DNA of 64,000 nt from an uncultured Tateyamaria sp. (GTDB lineage: Bacteria; Pseudomonadota; Alphaproteobacteria; Rhodobacterales; Rhodobacteraceae): the NCBI RefSeq assembly GCF_947503385.1, contig NZ_CANNDO010000002.1, positions 1 through 64,000 on the forward strand, read 5' to 3'. The notes beneath the pieces are model-generated. The model saw nothing but the letters and a program-made list of their open reading frames with translations. It did not search any database and was not told the DNA's origin. Made by a program: the position numbers and the translations under genes. Of the stretch, positions 55,907-64,000 are shown piece after piece (the stretch's first letter is position 1; each line of letters begins with the position of its first letter).

Positions 55907-56224
55907 ATGAGCACCTTTGATGACCGCGAAAACGCGTTTGAGAACAAGTACGCCCATGACGCGGAAATGCAGTTCAAGGCTGACGCGCGCCGCAACAAGC
56001 TGTTGGGCCTGTGGGCGGCAGAATTGATGGGCAAATCCGGCGACGATGCCGCTGATTATGCCAAAGAAGTGGTCAAGTCTGATTTTGAAGAGGCCGGTGA
56101 CGAAGATGTCTATCGCAAAGTGTCGGGCGATCTGGGATCGTTGGCGGACGAGGCGACAATCCGCGCCAAAATGGCGGCGCTGATGGTCGAAGCCAAGAGC
56201 CAACTCATGAAGGAAACCAGCTAA
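55907..56224 (+). CDS. F1-ATPase inhibitor zeta-subunit-like protein (DUF1476)
   Basis: 105 residues from ATG 55907, with GGAGAG upstream. MSTFDDRENAFENKYAHDAE, then RRNKLLGLWAAELMGKSGDDA and DFEEAGDEDVYRKV agree with the zeta inhibitor of the Paracoccus denitrificans ATP synthase. Its N-terminal segment enters the F1 catalytic interface and blocks ATP hydrolysis. The gene stands alone. Confidence 0.9.
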   Translation: MSTFDDRENAFENKYAHDAEMQFKADARRNKLLGLWAAELMGKSGDDAADYAKEVVKSDFEEAGDEDVYRKVSGDLGSLADEATIRAKMAALMVEAKSQLMKETS

Positions 56225-56376
56225 ATCAATATTTTGACTGGCCAAATTCAACTGCCCAAACGCGCATGGTTCCGGCTGTGCGCGTTTTTAATTGCTCAAA
56301 TTGATCACTTAACGCATCGGTCATTTCAGCGTCCTAGAGTGAGGCTCGGGTCAAGGGGGGTCAAAGGGGCGCAGGC

Positions 56377-58275
56377 GTGGTTGGTAACGGGTTCACGGCG
56401 CAGACTGCGCCTCAGATTTGGGCCAGACGTGCTGCGCGTGCCATTGTACCGGCGGCGATTTTATTGTTTTGCGGCTGGGTTCTGTCGCAAAAGCTAAGCG
56501 TCGAATTGCTTTTGTCACTGCCTGAACGGCTTGGGGATATCGCCCCATGGCAATGGCTGTGCGCAGCCGTTTTGACAACGCTCAGCCTCTACAGTGTGGG
56601 GCGTTACGACGTTCTCGCGCACCGCTTTTTGCGCACCGGCTTGCCGGAACGCAACGCCCGCTGGACCGGCAGCATCGCCATCGCTGTTGGTCAGGCACTT
56701 GGGTTTGGCCTGTTCACCGGCGCGTTGGCACGCTGGCGCATGATGCCCGCATTGGGGCCGGTCAAAGCCTTCAGGCTTTCCGTTTTCGTCTCCATCTCTT
56801 TCATCATTGCATGGGTTGTGGTGACAAGCGTGGTGAGCCTCGTCCTGCCTGCGCCGACATGGGCCAAATGGGTGGCCGCGCTGGGTTGCGCCTGCGCCTA
56901 TATTGGCATGATCGCTTTGTTCTTCTGTCCCGAACTGCGCATTCGGAGCCTGCGCCTGCGCTTGCCGGGATGGCGATTGAGCGGTGGGATACTGTTCTGG
57001 GCCTTTGTGGACACATTGGCCGCTGCTGGCGCGCTCTACGTGATGCTGCCTGCGGGTACGGTCGGCTTTGCCACGTTCTATCCTGTGTTCCTGATTGCGA
57101 TGGGGGCCGCCCTTCTGTCGAACACACCCGGCGGGCTCGGTCCGTTCGAGGTGATCATGCTGTCCATCCTGCCCGGTGTCGGGATCGACGTCGCGCTGAC
57201 CGCGATCCTTGGCTACCGCATTGTGTATTACGCCATACCGGCGGGCCTTGCGGCACTGGCCTTGATACGTCCGTTCCACGATGCAAGGCCCCGGCGCCCG
57301 TTCCTCCGGTCCTCTATCGCCACGGCGCCACGCAGCGAAGTGGGCGTTGTGCGCCAAAACGGGGGCGCGCTGCATGACTTTGGCAACACCTCTCTGGCAC
57401 TGTGGCCAACGGGCCAGACCATGACGCTTGTGGCCGATCCCCTGTCCGGCAAGGTGGAGCACGGCCTTGGCATGTTGATGGAACGGGCGCGCGACACCGC
57501 CGCGATTCCGATGGTTTACAAGGGCGGTGCGCGGCTGGCGGCCACCGCCCGGCGCGCGGGCTGGTCCGTGTTGCACATTGCAGATGACGCAATTGTTCCG
57601 CTGGACAGGTTCGACGTGAACACGCCCGAGCGTCGTACCTTGCGGCGCAAGCTGCGCGCAGCCGACCGCGTGGGTGTGGAACTGTGCGTCGACCAACCGC
57701 TGCCGCACAAGGATCTCGCCTATATCGACGCACATTGGCAGGACCAACATGGTCGGGCACGCGGTGGCAGCATGGGACGCTATTGCCCGAACTACATGGT
57801 GGATCAATGGGTTGCGGTGGCGCGGATCAACACGCGATGCGTCGCCTTTGTCACGGCGCACATGGCGCGCGATGAATGGTGTCTTGACCTGATGCGGCAC
57901 ACCGATGACGCGCCTGACGGGACCATGCACGCGCTCGTCCATGCCGCAATCGAAGCCGCGCAGGCGCAAGGGGCCAAGCGGTTCTGTCTGGCGGCAACCC
58001 CCGCCTGCCCCGACCCCGGCTCCGCTTTTTGGCGATGGGCGATGATGCAGTTTGTACAGGTCGCGGGTGGGGTTGGATTGCGGCAGTTCAAATCCAACTT
58101 TGGCCCGGTCTGGCGGCCCCGCTACGCGGCATCGACGACGCCTTATGGGCTGTTCATCGGGTTGGCCGACATCTTGCGCACCATCCAGTTTCCCGGTCCC
58201 GTCACAACTGCCACCACAAACGCAGCTCATGATTTAGATGAGAATTATGAAGTGGCTTCACATCGCGCGGCATGA
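56377..58275 (+). CDS. MprF-like bifunctional membrane protein (flippase + DUF2156 aminoacyltransferase)
   Basis: 632 residues from GTG 56377. The N-terminal half (about 15-300) has eight or so membrane helices of the LPG-synthase/flippase type, including SNTPGGLGPFEVIML. The C-terminal half (about 330-620) is a DUF2156 GNAT-like acyltransferase: NTPERRTLRRKLRAADR, GGSMGRYCPNYMV, FRWA-like FWRWAMMQFVQVAGGVGLRQ and FKSNFGPVWRPRY. It should add an amino acid to phosphatidylglycerol and flip the product, lowering surface charge. Confidence 0.82.
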   Translation: MVGNGFTAQTAPQIWARRAARAIVPAAILLFCGWVLSQKLSVELLLSLPERLGDIAPWQWLCAAVLTTLSLYSVGRYDVLAHRFLRTGLPERNARWTGSIAIAVGQALGFGLFTGALARWRMMPALGPVKAFRLSVFVSISFIIAWVVVTSVVSLVLPAPTWAKWVAALGCACAYIGMIALFFCPELRIRSLRLRLPGWRLSGGILFWAFVDTLAAAGALYVMLPAGTVGFATFYPVFLIAMGAALLSNTPGGLGPFEVIMLSILPGVGIDVALTAILGYRIVYYAIPAGLAALALIRPFHDARPRRPFLRSSIATAPRSEVGVVRQNGGALHDFGNTSLALWPTGQTMTLVADPLSGKVEHGLGMLMERARDTAAIPMVYKGGARLAATARRAGWSVLHIADDAIVPLDRFDVNTPERRTLRRKLRAADRVGVELCVDQPLPHKDLAYIDAHWQDQHGRARGGSMGRYCPNYMVDQWVAVARINTRCVAFVTAHMARDEWCLDLMRHTDDAPDGTMHALVHAAIEAAQAQGAKRFCLAATPACPDPGSAFWRWAMMQFVQVAGGVGLRQFKSNFGPVWRPRYAASTTPYGLFIGLADILRTIQFPGPVTTATTNAAHDLDENYEVASHRAA

Positions 58276-58308
58276 GACACCCCAACCCTGACATCAAAGA
58301 GGCGTCTC

Positions 58309-59322
58309 ATGTCCAATCCCCTGCTCTCCCTGCTCAATGAACGCGGCACGTTGCTGGCGGATGGGGCCACGGGCACCAACCTGTTTGCCATGGGGCTCGA
58401 AGCAGGCGATGCGCCCGAACTGTGGAACACCGATGCGCCGGACAAGATCGTCGCGCTCTACCAAGGCGCAGTGGACGCGGGCAGCGACATTTTCCTGACC
58501 AATTCCTTTGGTGCGAATGCGTCACGGCTTAAACTGCACGACGCAGGCCACCGGGCATTTGAGTTGAGCAAGGCTGCCGCCGAGATCGGGCGCAATGTGG
58601 CCGACAAAGCGCCGCGCACCGTGATCGTTGCGGGATCGGTCGGTCCCACGGGCGAGATCATGGAACCCGTCGGCGCGCTCAGCCACGCGCACGCAGTCGA
58701 GATGTTCCACGAGACCGCTGCCGGTCTCAAGGCGGGTGGTGCCGATGTCGGCTGGGTCGAGACGATTTCGGCCCCCGAAGAGTTTGCAGCCGCCGCCGAA
58801 GGCTTTGCGCTGGCAGGGCTGGATTGGGTCGGCACCATGAGTTTCGATACCGCAGGGCGCACCATGATGGGTGTCACCAGCACTGATCTTGCCAGCCAAG
58901 CCGCGACCCTGCCCAACCCGCCGCTCGCCTTTGGTGCCAATTGCGGCACCGGCGCATCGGACCTGTTGCGCACGGTCTTGGGCTTTGCCGCCACCGGAAC
59001 CGAACTGCCCATCATCGCCAAGGGCAACGCAGGCATCCCCAAGTTTCACGACGGCCACATCCACTACGATGGTACGCCCGACCTGATGGCTGACTATGCC
59101 GAACTGGCGCGCAATTGCGGAGCACGGATCATCGGCGGGTGCTGCGGTACAACGCCGGATCATCTGCGCAAGATGCGCGCCGCGCTCGACACCCGCGCCA
59201 AAGGCCCCGCGCCGACATTGGACGAGATTGTGGCGGCACTTGGCCCCTTCAGCTCTGCCAGCGATGGCACCGGCGACGACACGCCTCCGGCGCGCAAACG
59301 CCGCGGCCGCCGCGCGGCCTAG
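58309..59322 (+). CDS. bmt: Homocysteine S-methyltransferase (betaine-homocysteine type), split MetH subunit
   Basis: 337 residues. Zinc-site cysteines C212 (GANCGTG) and C278, C279 (IGGCCGTTPDH); substrate region LLADGATGTNL and TNSFGANASRL. It transfers a methyl group to homocysteine to give methionine. The corrinoid protein gene 1.3 kb downstream suggests that methylcobalamin on that partner is the donor, as in the split methionine synthase of Phaeobacter relatives; glycine betaine is the alternative donor. The C-terminal RKRRGRRAA is unusually basic. Confidence 0.85.
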   Translation: MSNPLLSLLNERGTLLADGATGTNLFAMGLEAGDAPELWNTDAPDKIVALYQGAVDAGSDIFLTNSFGANASRLKLHDAGHRAFELSKAAAEIGRNVADKAPRTVIVAGSVGPTGEIMEPVGALSHAHAVEMFHETAAGLKAGGADVGWVETISAPEEFAAAAEGFALAGLDWVGTMSFDTAGRTMMGVTSTDLASQAATLPNPPLAFGANCGTGASDLLRTVLGFAATGTELPIIAKGNAGIPKFHDGHIHYDGTPDLMADYAELARNCGARIIGGCCGTTPDHLRKMRAALDTRAKGPAPTLDEIVAALGPFSSASDGTGDDTPPARKRRGRRAA

Positions 59323-60395
59323 AACAGGCTGAGCTGATCGGACGGGGGAACGGGCGGCAAGAACAGATCGGTCCGCATCGGCGGCGCCTCAGTTCGCAGC
59401 CCCAACCGTTTGACAGCCAGATTGAACCGATGCGCCACCATCTCTGCATAGCTGCCCGTGCCCCGCATCCGATGCCCCCAGCGGGCATCGTAATCCTTGC
59501 CGCCGTGCATCTCGCGCAGTTTGGACATGACCCGACCCGCACGGTCAGGATAATGCGCGGCCAGCCATTCCTGCCAGAGCGGCGACACCTCCTGCGGCAG
59601 GCGCAGCATGATCCAGCTTGCCGTGCGCGCACCAACCGCCTTGCCTGCGGCAAGGATCGCCTCAAGCTCGGGATCGGTCAGCGCCGGCACCATGGGCGAG
59701 GCCATGATGCGCACCGGCACTCCGGCCGCACTCAACCGTTCGATCATGCGCAACCGGCGTTCGGGCGACGGTGCGCGCGGCTCCATCCGGCGGCACAAAT
59801 CCGCATCCAGCGTTGTGACCGACACGCCCACCCGCACCAGCCCGCGCCGCGCCATCGCGCCCAAAATGTCCAAGTCCCGCTCGATCAGCGTGCCCTTGGT
59901 CACAATCGCGACCGGATGCCCACAGTCCGCCAACACCTCAAGACAGGCGCGCATGATCCCATGCTCTTTCTCGACCGGCTGATAGGGGTCGGTGTTCGTC
60001 CCGATGGCCATAGGTGCCACAGTGTAGGTTTTGCGCCCCAGTTCCTTGCGCAGCACCGCGTCGATGCCGGGCCGCGCCACCAGCCGCGTTTCAAAATCAA
60101 GCCCCGGCGACAAGCCCAGATAGGCATGTGTCGGACGCGCGAAACAGTAGACGCAGCCATGCTCGCATCCACGATACGGGTTGATCGAACGGTCAAAAGG
60201 CAAATCCGGCGACCTGTTGTAAGTGATCGCGCTGCGCGGACGCTCAACACTTACTTGGGTGCGCAAAATCGGCTGTTCCTCGTCCCGGTCCCACCCGTCG
60301 CTGTCACCATGGCGCGTCACGGTGCTGTAGCGGCTGTCGGCGTTGCTCACCGCCCCACGCCCGCGCGCCAGCTGAGTCCGAAGGTCCTGTTCCAT
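59319..60395 (-). CDS. Radical SAM protein, PA0069/SPL-like family
   Basis: 358 residues from ATG 60395; the frame is open upstream to 60590. CEHGCVYC (C77, C81, C84) binds the 4Fe-4S cluster; INPYRGCEHG and HAYLGLSPGLDFET, then GTNTDPYQPVE and LTVVTKG-like AIVTKGTLIERD are typical of Rv2578c/PA0069 proteins related to spore photoproduct lyase. The reaction is unknown. It is convergent with bmt (4-bp overlap of stops). Confidence 0.9.
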   Translation of the reverse strand: MEQDLRTQLARGRGAVSNADSRYSTVTRHGDSDGWDRDEEQPILRTQVSVERPRSAITYNRSPDLPFDRSINPYRGCEHGCVYCFARPTHAYLGLSPGLDFETRLVARPGIDAVLRKELGRKTYTVAPMAIGTNTDPYQPVEKEHGIMRACLEVLADCGHPVAIVTKGTLIERDLDILGAMARRGLVRVGVSVTTLDADLCRRMEPRAPSPERRLRMIERLSAAGVPVRIMASPMVPALTDPELEAILAAGKAVGARTASWIMLRLPQEVSPLWQEWLAAHYPDRAGRVMSKLREMHGGKDYDARWGHRMRGTGSYAEMVAHRFNLAVKRLGLRTEAPPMRTDLFLPPVPPSDQLSLF

Positions 60396-60601
60396 GGCGC
60401 GACAATAGAACACATCGTGAACATACGCCACTATAGACTGCCCATACCCCGCCTTAACATGCCGTGGCATACGAAAGTGACACGCCGCGTCGCCCTTGGT
60501 GCGGGCCATGTCGCAATTCGGACAGTCGCACCGCGACAATCTGCCCGATAACCCCGGAAACAAACGGCCTTTTAGCCCGCGCGCCAGCAAAGGAACGCAA
60601 A

Positions 60602-61299
<698 letters not shown>

Positions 61300-61300
<1 letters not shown>

Positions 61301-61839
61301 TGTTCCCTGCGGGTTTCGATCCGCAACCGGTACTGACAGGGCGTACGCTACATCTGCGCCCGATGACGACGGACGACCGTGATCCGCTTTTTGCGGCGGC
61401 GTCCGATCCTTTGATCTGGGAACAGCATCCGGCGCGCAACCGGCACGAACGCGCTGTGTTCGACCCGTATTTTGACGCGCAACTGGCGCGCGGCTCCGCG
61501 CTCGTGGTCGAGCGGCGCACAGACGGGCGCGTGATCGGTACGTCGTGCTACTATGTCACGGACGAGGTGCCGCCCGCGGTTTCCATCGGTTTCACCTTTC
61601 TCGAACGCGCGCATTGGGGCGGTGCGACAAACCACGAGATGAAGACGCTGATGCTGGATCATATCTTTGTCAGCCTGGACACCGCATGGCTGCACGTGGG
61701 CACGGACAACATCCGGTCTCAAAAGGCGACGGAAAAACTGGGCGCCACCCTGCGCTACCAAGCGGATCTGGATCTGGGCAACGGGCCGGCGCGCTATTTG
61801 TGTTATGCTCTGCCGCGTTCGGTCTGGCGCGGCCAATGA
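61300..61839 (+). CDS. GNAT acetyltransferase, RimJ/RimL type
   Basis: 179 residues; the ATG at 61300 overlaps the previous stop (TGATG). TLHLRPMTTDDRDPLFAAAS, then VIGTSCYYVTDE, HWGGATNHEMKTLMLDHIF and NIRSQKATEKLGATLRYQ show a full RimJ/L fold. Substrate unknown. It is co-transcribed with the corrinoid protein. Confidence 0.88.
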
Positions 61840-62471
61840 CCCTGCCTGACGACACAACCCTGACCGAAGCGGGGCTGCGCATCAGCGGGTCGGGCCGCAT
61901 CCTGCTGATCGCATGTGGCGCGCTTGCGCGCGAAATCCTTGATCTCAAACGCGCCAATGGCTGGGACCATATGGACCTGACCTGTCTGCCGGCCAAACTG
62001 CACCTTTATCCCGATCAGATCACCGACGCCGTAAAGGCCGCCGTTGCGCACCACCGTGATGCCTATGACGACATCTTTGTCGTCTACGCCGATTGCGGCA
62101 CGGGCGGGCAATTGAAAACGGCGTGCGACATGATGGGCGTTGAGATGGTTCCAGGCCCCCATTGCTATAGTTTTTTCGAAGGGAACGAACGCTTTGCGCG
62201 ACAAAGCGAAAGTGAAATCACCACGTTCTACCTAACGGATTTCCTCGTCCGTCAGTTTGAGGCTTTTGTCATCAAACCCATGGGCCTCGACCGTCACCCC
62301 GAACTCCGCGACATGTATTTCGGCAATTATGAAAAACTTGTCTACCAAGCCCAAACCGATGACCCGGCCCTCACGCAAAAGGCCAAGGCAGCAGCAAAAA
62401 CACTTGGCCTGTCCTTCGAACGTCGTTTCACAGGCTACGGCGATCTCGCCACGGAACTGGCAAAACGCTGA
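61836..62471 (+). CDS. DUF1638 protein
   Basis: 211 residues from an ATGA overlap. LLIACGALAREILDL, then LPAKLHLYPDQITDAVKAAV, VVYADCGTGGQL and GPHCYSFFEGN with conserved Cys, Asp and His suggest metal binding. DUF1638 genes often neighbour corrinoid proteins in bacteria and methanogens, so a role in corrinoid or methyl-transfer chemistry is likely. Reaction unknown. Confidence 0.85.
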   Translation: MTLPDDTTLTEAGLRISGSGRILLIACGALAREILDLKRANGWDHMDLTCLPAKLHLYPDQITDAVKAAVAHHRDAYDDIFVVYADCGTGGQLKTACDMMGVEMVPGPHCYSFFEGNERFARQSESEITTFYLTDFLVRQFEAFVIKPMGLDRHPELRDMYFGNYEKLVYQAQTDDPALTQKAKAAAKTLGLSFERRFTGYGDLATELAKR

Positions 62472-62475
62472 TCCT

Positions 62476-62531
62476 GCCCCGTCTCTGTCCCCAAAAATCC
62501 CGGGGAGTTTGAGGGGCAGCGCCCCTCATCC
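62476..62531. repeat. REP-like intergenic repeat, copy C
   Basis: GCCCCGTCTCTGTCCC, CAAAAA, TCCCGGGG, then the hairpin GAGGGGC-AGC-GCCCCTC. Same orientation and order as copy A. It lies between the convergent DUF1638 and sufE genes and may end both transcripts. Confidence 0.7.
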
Positions 62532-62570
62532 AAAAAATGAATCGCGTCGCGCGGCAGCGCGTCCGTGGGA

Positions 62571-62978
62571 TCACGCCGTGGCGGCGACACTGCGAATACG
62601 CTCAATCATTGCCCGCAACCCGTTGGACCGCTGCGCTGACAAATGATCGTTGAGCCCCAACCGCTCCATCTCGGCCCGCGCATCCACATCCAGCACATCT
62701 GCGACCGGCAAGTCGTTGTAGAGCTTGCGCAGCACTGCGATCAGCCCGTTCACGATCATCGCGTCGCTTTCGCCATCAAAGCGGAACACCCCGCCCTCAA
62801 TCTGCGGATGCAGCCACACCTGGCTCGCGCAGCCGTCGACCTTGGTCGCAGGCACCTTCAGCGCGTCAGGCAGCGGGTCCATTGCCTTGCCTGCGTCAAT
62901 GACAAACCTGTACCGGTCTTCCCAGTCATCCAGAAACGCGAAATCCTCAACGATCTCTTCGAATGCCGCACTTGCCAT
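62571..62978 (-). CDS. sufE: SufE-family sulfur acceptor
   Basis: 135 residues from ATG 62978 (MASAAFEEIVEDFAFLDDWE), with AGGGG upstream; the frame is open to 63080. DRYRFVIDAGKAM and the active cysteine in KVDGCASQVWLHP fit SufE, which takes persulfide from SufS for Fe-S assembly. The suf operon itself is not in the window. Confidence 0.93.
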   Translation of the reverse strand: MASAAFEEIVEDFAFLDDWEDRYRFVIDAGKAMDPLPDALKVPATKVDGCASQVWLHPQIEGGVFRFDGESDAMIVNGLIAVLRKLYNDLPVADVLDVDARAEMERLGLNDHLSAQRSNGLRAMIERIRSVAATA

Positions 62979-63114
62979 ATTTGCCGCCCCTTCTGCTTGC
63001 CAATCCACGTAAGGAGCGGCGCGCCAAAGGTCCAGCCCTGCAAAGGGACGCTTTTCATCGCGCTCCGCATCCGCTACCACTCGTGATCAAAGTCCACAGG
63101 GGCAGAGCAGTCCG

Positions 63115-63645
63115 ATGACCAAGCTAACCATCCTTATCCTTGTCGCTGCCATGACATTGGGGGCGTGCAGTACACGGCTGAATCCGTTTAACTGGTTTGG
63201 GCGTGGCCAGTCCGAGCCCGTCCAGTCACCACAAGACACCAAAGAGAAAAACCCCTTGATCCCGGAAAGCGAGCGGTTGCGGCTGAACCTTTTTGGGCTG
63301 CGCAATGCCGATGACGCCGAATATCCGGGCGGCCCGATTGATCAGGTCAGTGATCTGGTGATCGAACGCGTGCCCGGCGGCGCTGTGATCCGGGTGTCGG
63401 GCGTGGCGGATTATCAGGGCGCGTATGGCGTGCGGCTGCAACCCGCGAATGAGGACGAAGTGTCCGAAGACGGCGTGCTGACCTATCGGCTGGAGGTCAT
63501 CCGGCCAAACAGCGCGCGTGTCGGCGGCCCTGAACGGGTGCGCACGGTAACAGCCGCCCGTCGTGTGACCGACAACCAATTGGTCGGGGTTCGGACCATC
63601 CGGGTTGAAGGCCTGCGCAACGCCCAGACGTCGCGGCGCCGCTAG
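63115..63645 (+). CDS. Lipoprotein of unknown function
   Basis: 176 residues. Signal peptide and lipobox LTILILVAAMTLGACS with lipidated Cys18. The mature part has a short linker, then DQVSDLVIERVPGGAVIRVSG and VLTYRLEVIRPNSARVGGPE, and ends TSRRR. The pattern is conserved in Rhodobacterales outer-membrane lipoproteins, but no role is known. Confidence 0.82.
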   Translation: MTKLTILILVAAMTLGACSTRLNPFNWFGRGQSEPVQSPQDTKEKNPLIPESERLRLNLFGLRNADDAEYPGGPIDQVSDLVIERVPGGAVIRVSGVADYQGAYGVRLQPANEDEVSEDGVLTYRLEVIRPNSARVGGPERVRTVTAARRVTDNQLVGVRTIRVEGLRNAQTSRRR

Positions 63646-63654
63646 AATCCGGAT

Positions 63655-64000
63655 CTACTCGTCCAGCGGGACGATACGCACGCTTTCGCCCTTGGCCGCC
63701 AGCGCGACGCGGCCATCACACAGGCGCAGCGCGTCCTCGCCAAACACTTCTGACCGCCACCCCTTCAGTGCCGCGATATCGCGTTCACCCGCCGCCAAGG
63801 CGTCGAGATCGGACGCGGTCGCAATCAGCTTTGCCGCCACACCGGCGCTTTCTGTCTTTGCCTTGAGCAGCACGCGCAGCAAATCCGCCAGCGCCGGGTT
63901 CACCTGTAGCTTTTCGCGGCTGCGGTCGGGTTGCGGCATCGCATCGGGTGACATCGACAACCCGGCCTTCACCGCCTTCAGAATGCCGTCGGCAATGTCC
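63655..64000 (-). CDS. rnd: Ribonuclease D, C-terminal part (cut by window edge)
   Basis: 115 codons at the 3' end; the gene continues past the right edge. VNPALADLLRVLLKAKTESA, then GVAAKLIATASDLDALA and ALKGWRSEVFGEDALRL belong to the HRDC/C-terminal region of RNase D, a 3'-5' exonuclease for tRNA maturation. The catalytic DEDD part is outside the window. Confidence 0.85.
   Translation of the reverse strand, partial: DIADGILKAVKAGLSMSPDAMPQPDRSREKLQVNPALADLLRVLLKAKTESAGVAAKLIATASDLDALAAGERDIAALKGWRSEVFGEDALRLCDGRVALAAKGESVRIVPLDE

Overview
The window is chromosomal DNA of a marine alphaproteobacterium of the Roseobacter group (Rhodobacteraceae/Roseobacteraceae). The evidence is the combination of DMSP demethylase (dmdA) with acrylyl-CoA reductase (acuI), DHPS/sulfopyruvate sulfonate genes (hpsN, comD), a Rhodobacter-type trgAB-cysK cluster, a permuted two-piece tmRNA with tag ANDNRAPVALAA, an RNase E with an acidic insertion in its S1 domain, an F1-ATPase zeta-type inhibitor (DUF1476) and a split, corrinoid-dependent methionine synthase. 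Genes are dense, with many 4-bp ATGA/GTGA overlaps.

Layout. 1-1668: end of a sulfonate operon (hpsN, comD) running off the left edge. 1852-11920: an integrated element of about 10 kb between 14-bp direct repeats that are the last 14 nt, CCA included, of tRNA-Ser(GGA). It carries integrase, an AlpA/excisionase-like regulator, a replication-initiator-like protein, and a complete-looking HK97-type head and packaging set (connector, TerL, HNH, capsid, protease, portal), but no recognisable tail, lysis, lysogeny-repressor or holin gene. This is the layout of a capsid-forming phage-inducible chromosomal island (cf-PICI) rather than of a whole prophage, and I consider it the most interesting object here. 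12.1-21.0 kb: a leftward stress cluster (phr, cfa, trgA, trgB, cysK, MscS channel, alaX, small membrane protein) with a TGATC/TAAGA promoter of the sigma-E (RpoE-ChrR) type in front of phr. 21.1-25.1 kb: two divergent BCCT osmolyte transporters. 25.1-33.2 kb: an organosulfur locus. A GntR regulator and mtoX (methanethiol oxidase) face a leftward operon DUF2182-DUF1326-dinB-dmdA-acuI across an 89-bp region with a palindromic operator.

33.3-45.9 kb: housekeeping and mixed genes, including an acyltransferase, two tandem DUF4345-like proteins, tmRNA, a rhodanese/ChrB-like protein with chrA, sspB, fumC with its small coupled genes, class I aldolase, a cytochrome P450 with a membrane alpha/beta hydrolase, ccdA and tusA. 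45.9-56.2 kb: rne, a decayed glycosyltransferase, a HAD phosphatase, dctD/dctB, purQ-purS-purC and the zeta inhibitor. 56.3-64.0 kb: an MprF-like lysyltransferase, the homocysteine-methyltransferase and corrinoid subunits of a split MetH, a radical SAM enzyme, GNAT, DUF1638, sufE, a lipoprotein and the end of rnd.

How the genes fit together (inference): BCCT carriers could import DMSP or glycine betaine; DmdA makes methylmercaptopropionate, whose breakdown gives methanethiol; MtoX would oxidise that to formaldehyde, sulfide and peroxide; CysK could refix sulfide; AcuI removes acrylyl-CoA. The Met/Cys/His-rich DUF2182 and CxC...CPC DUF1326 proteins in the same operon could supply a metal (possibly copper) to MtoX. 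All functional calls are from reading translated sequence and motifs; no database search was possible.
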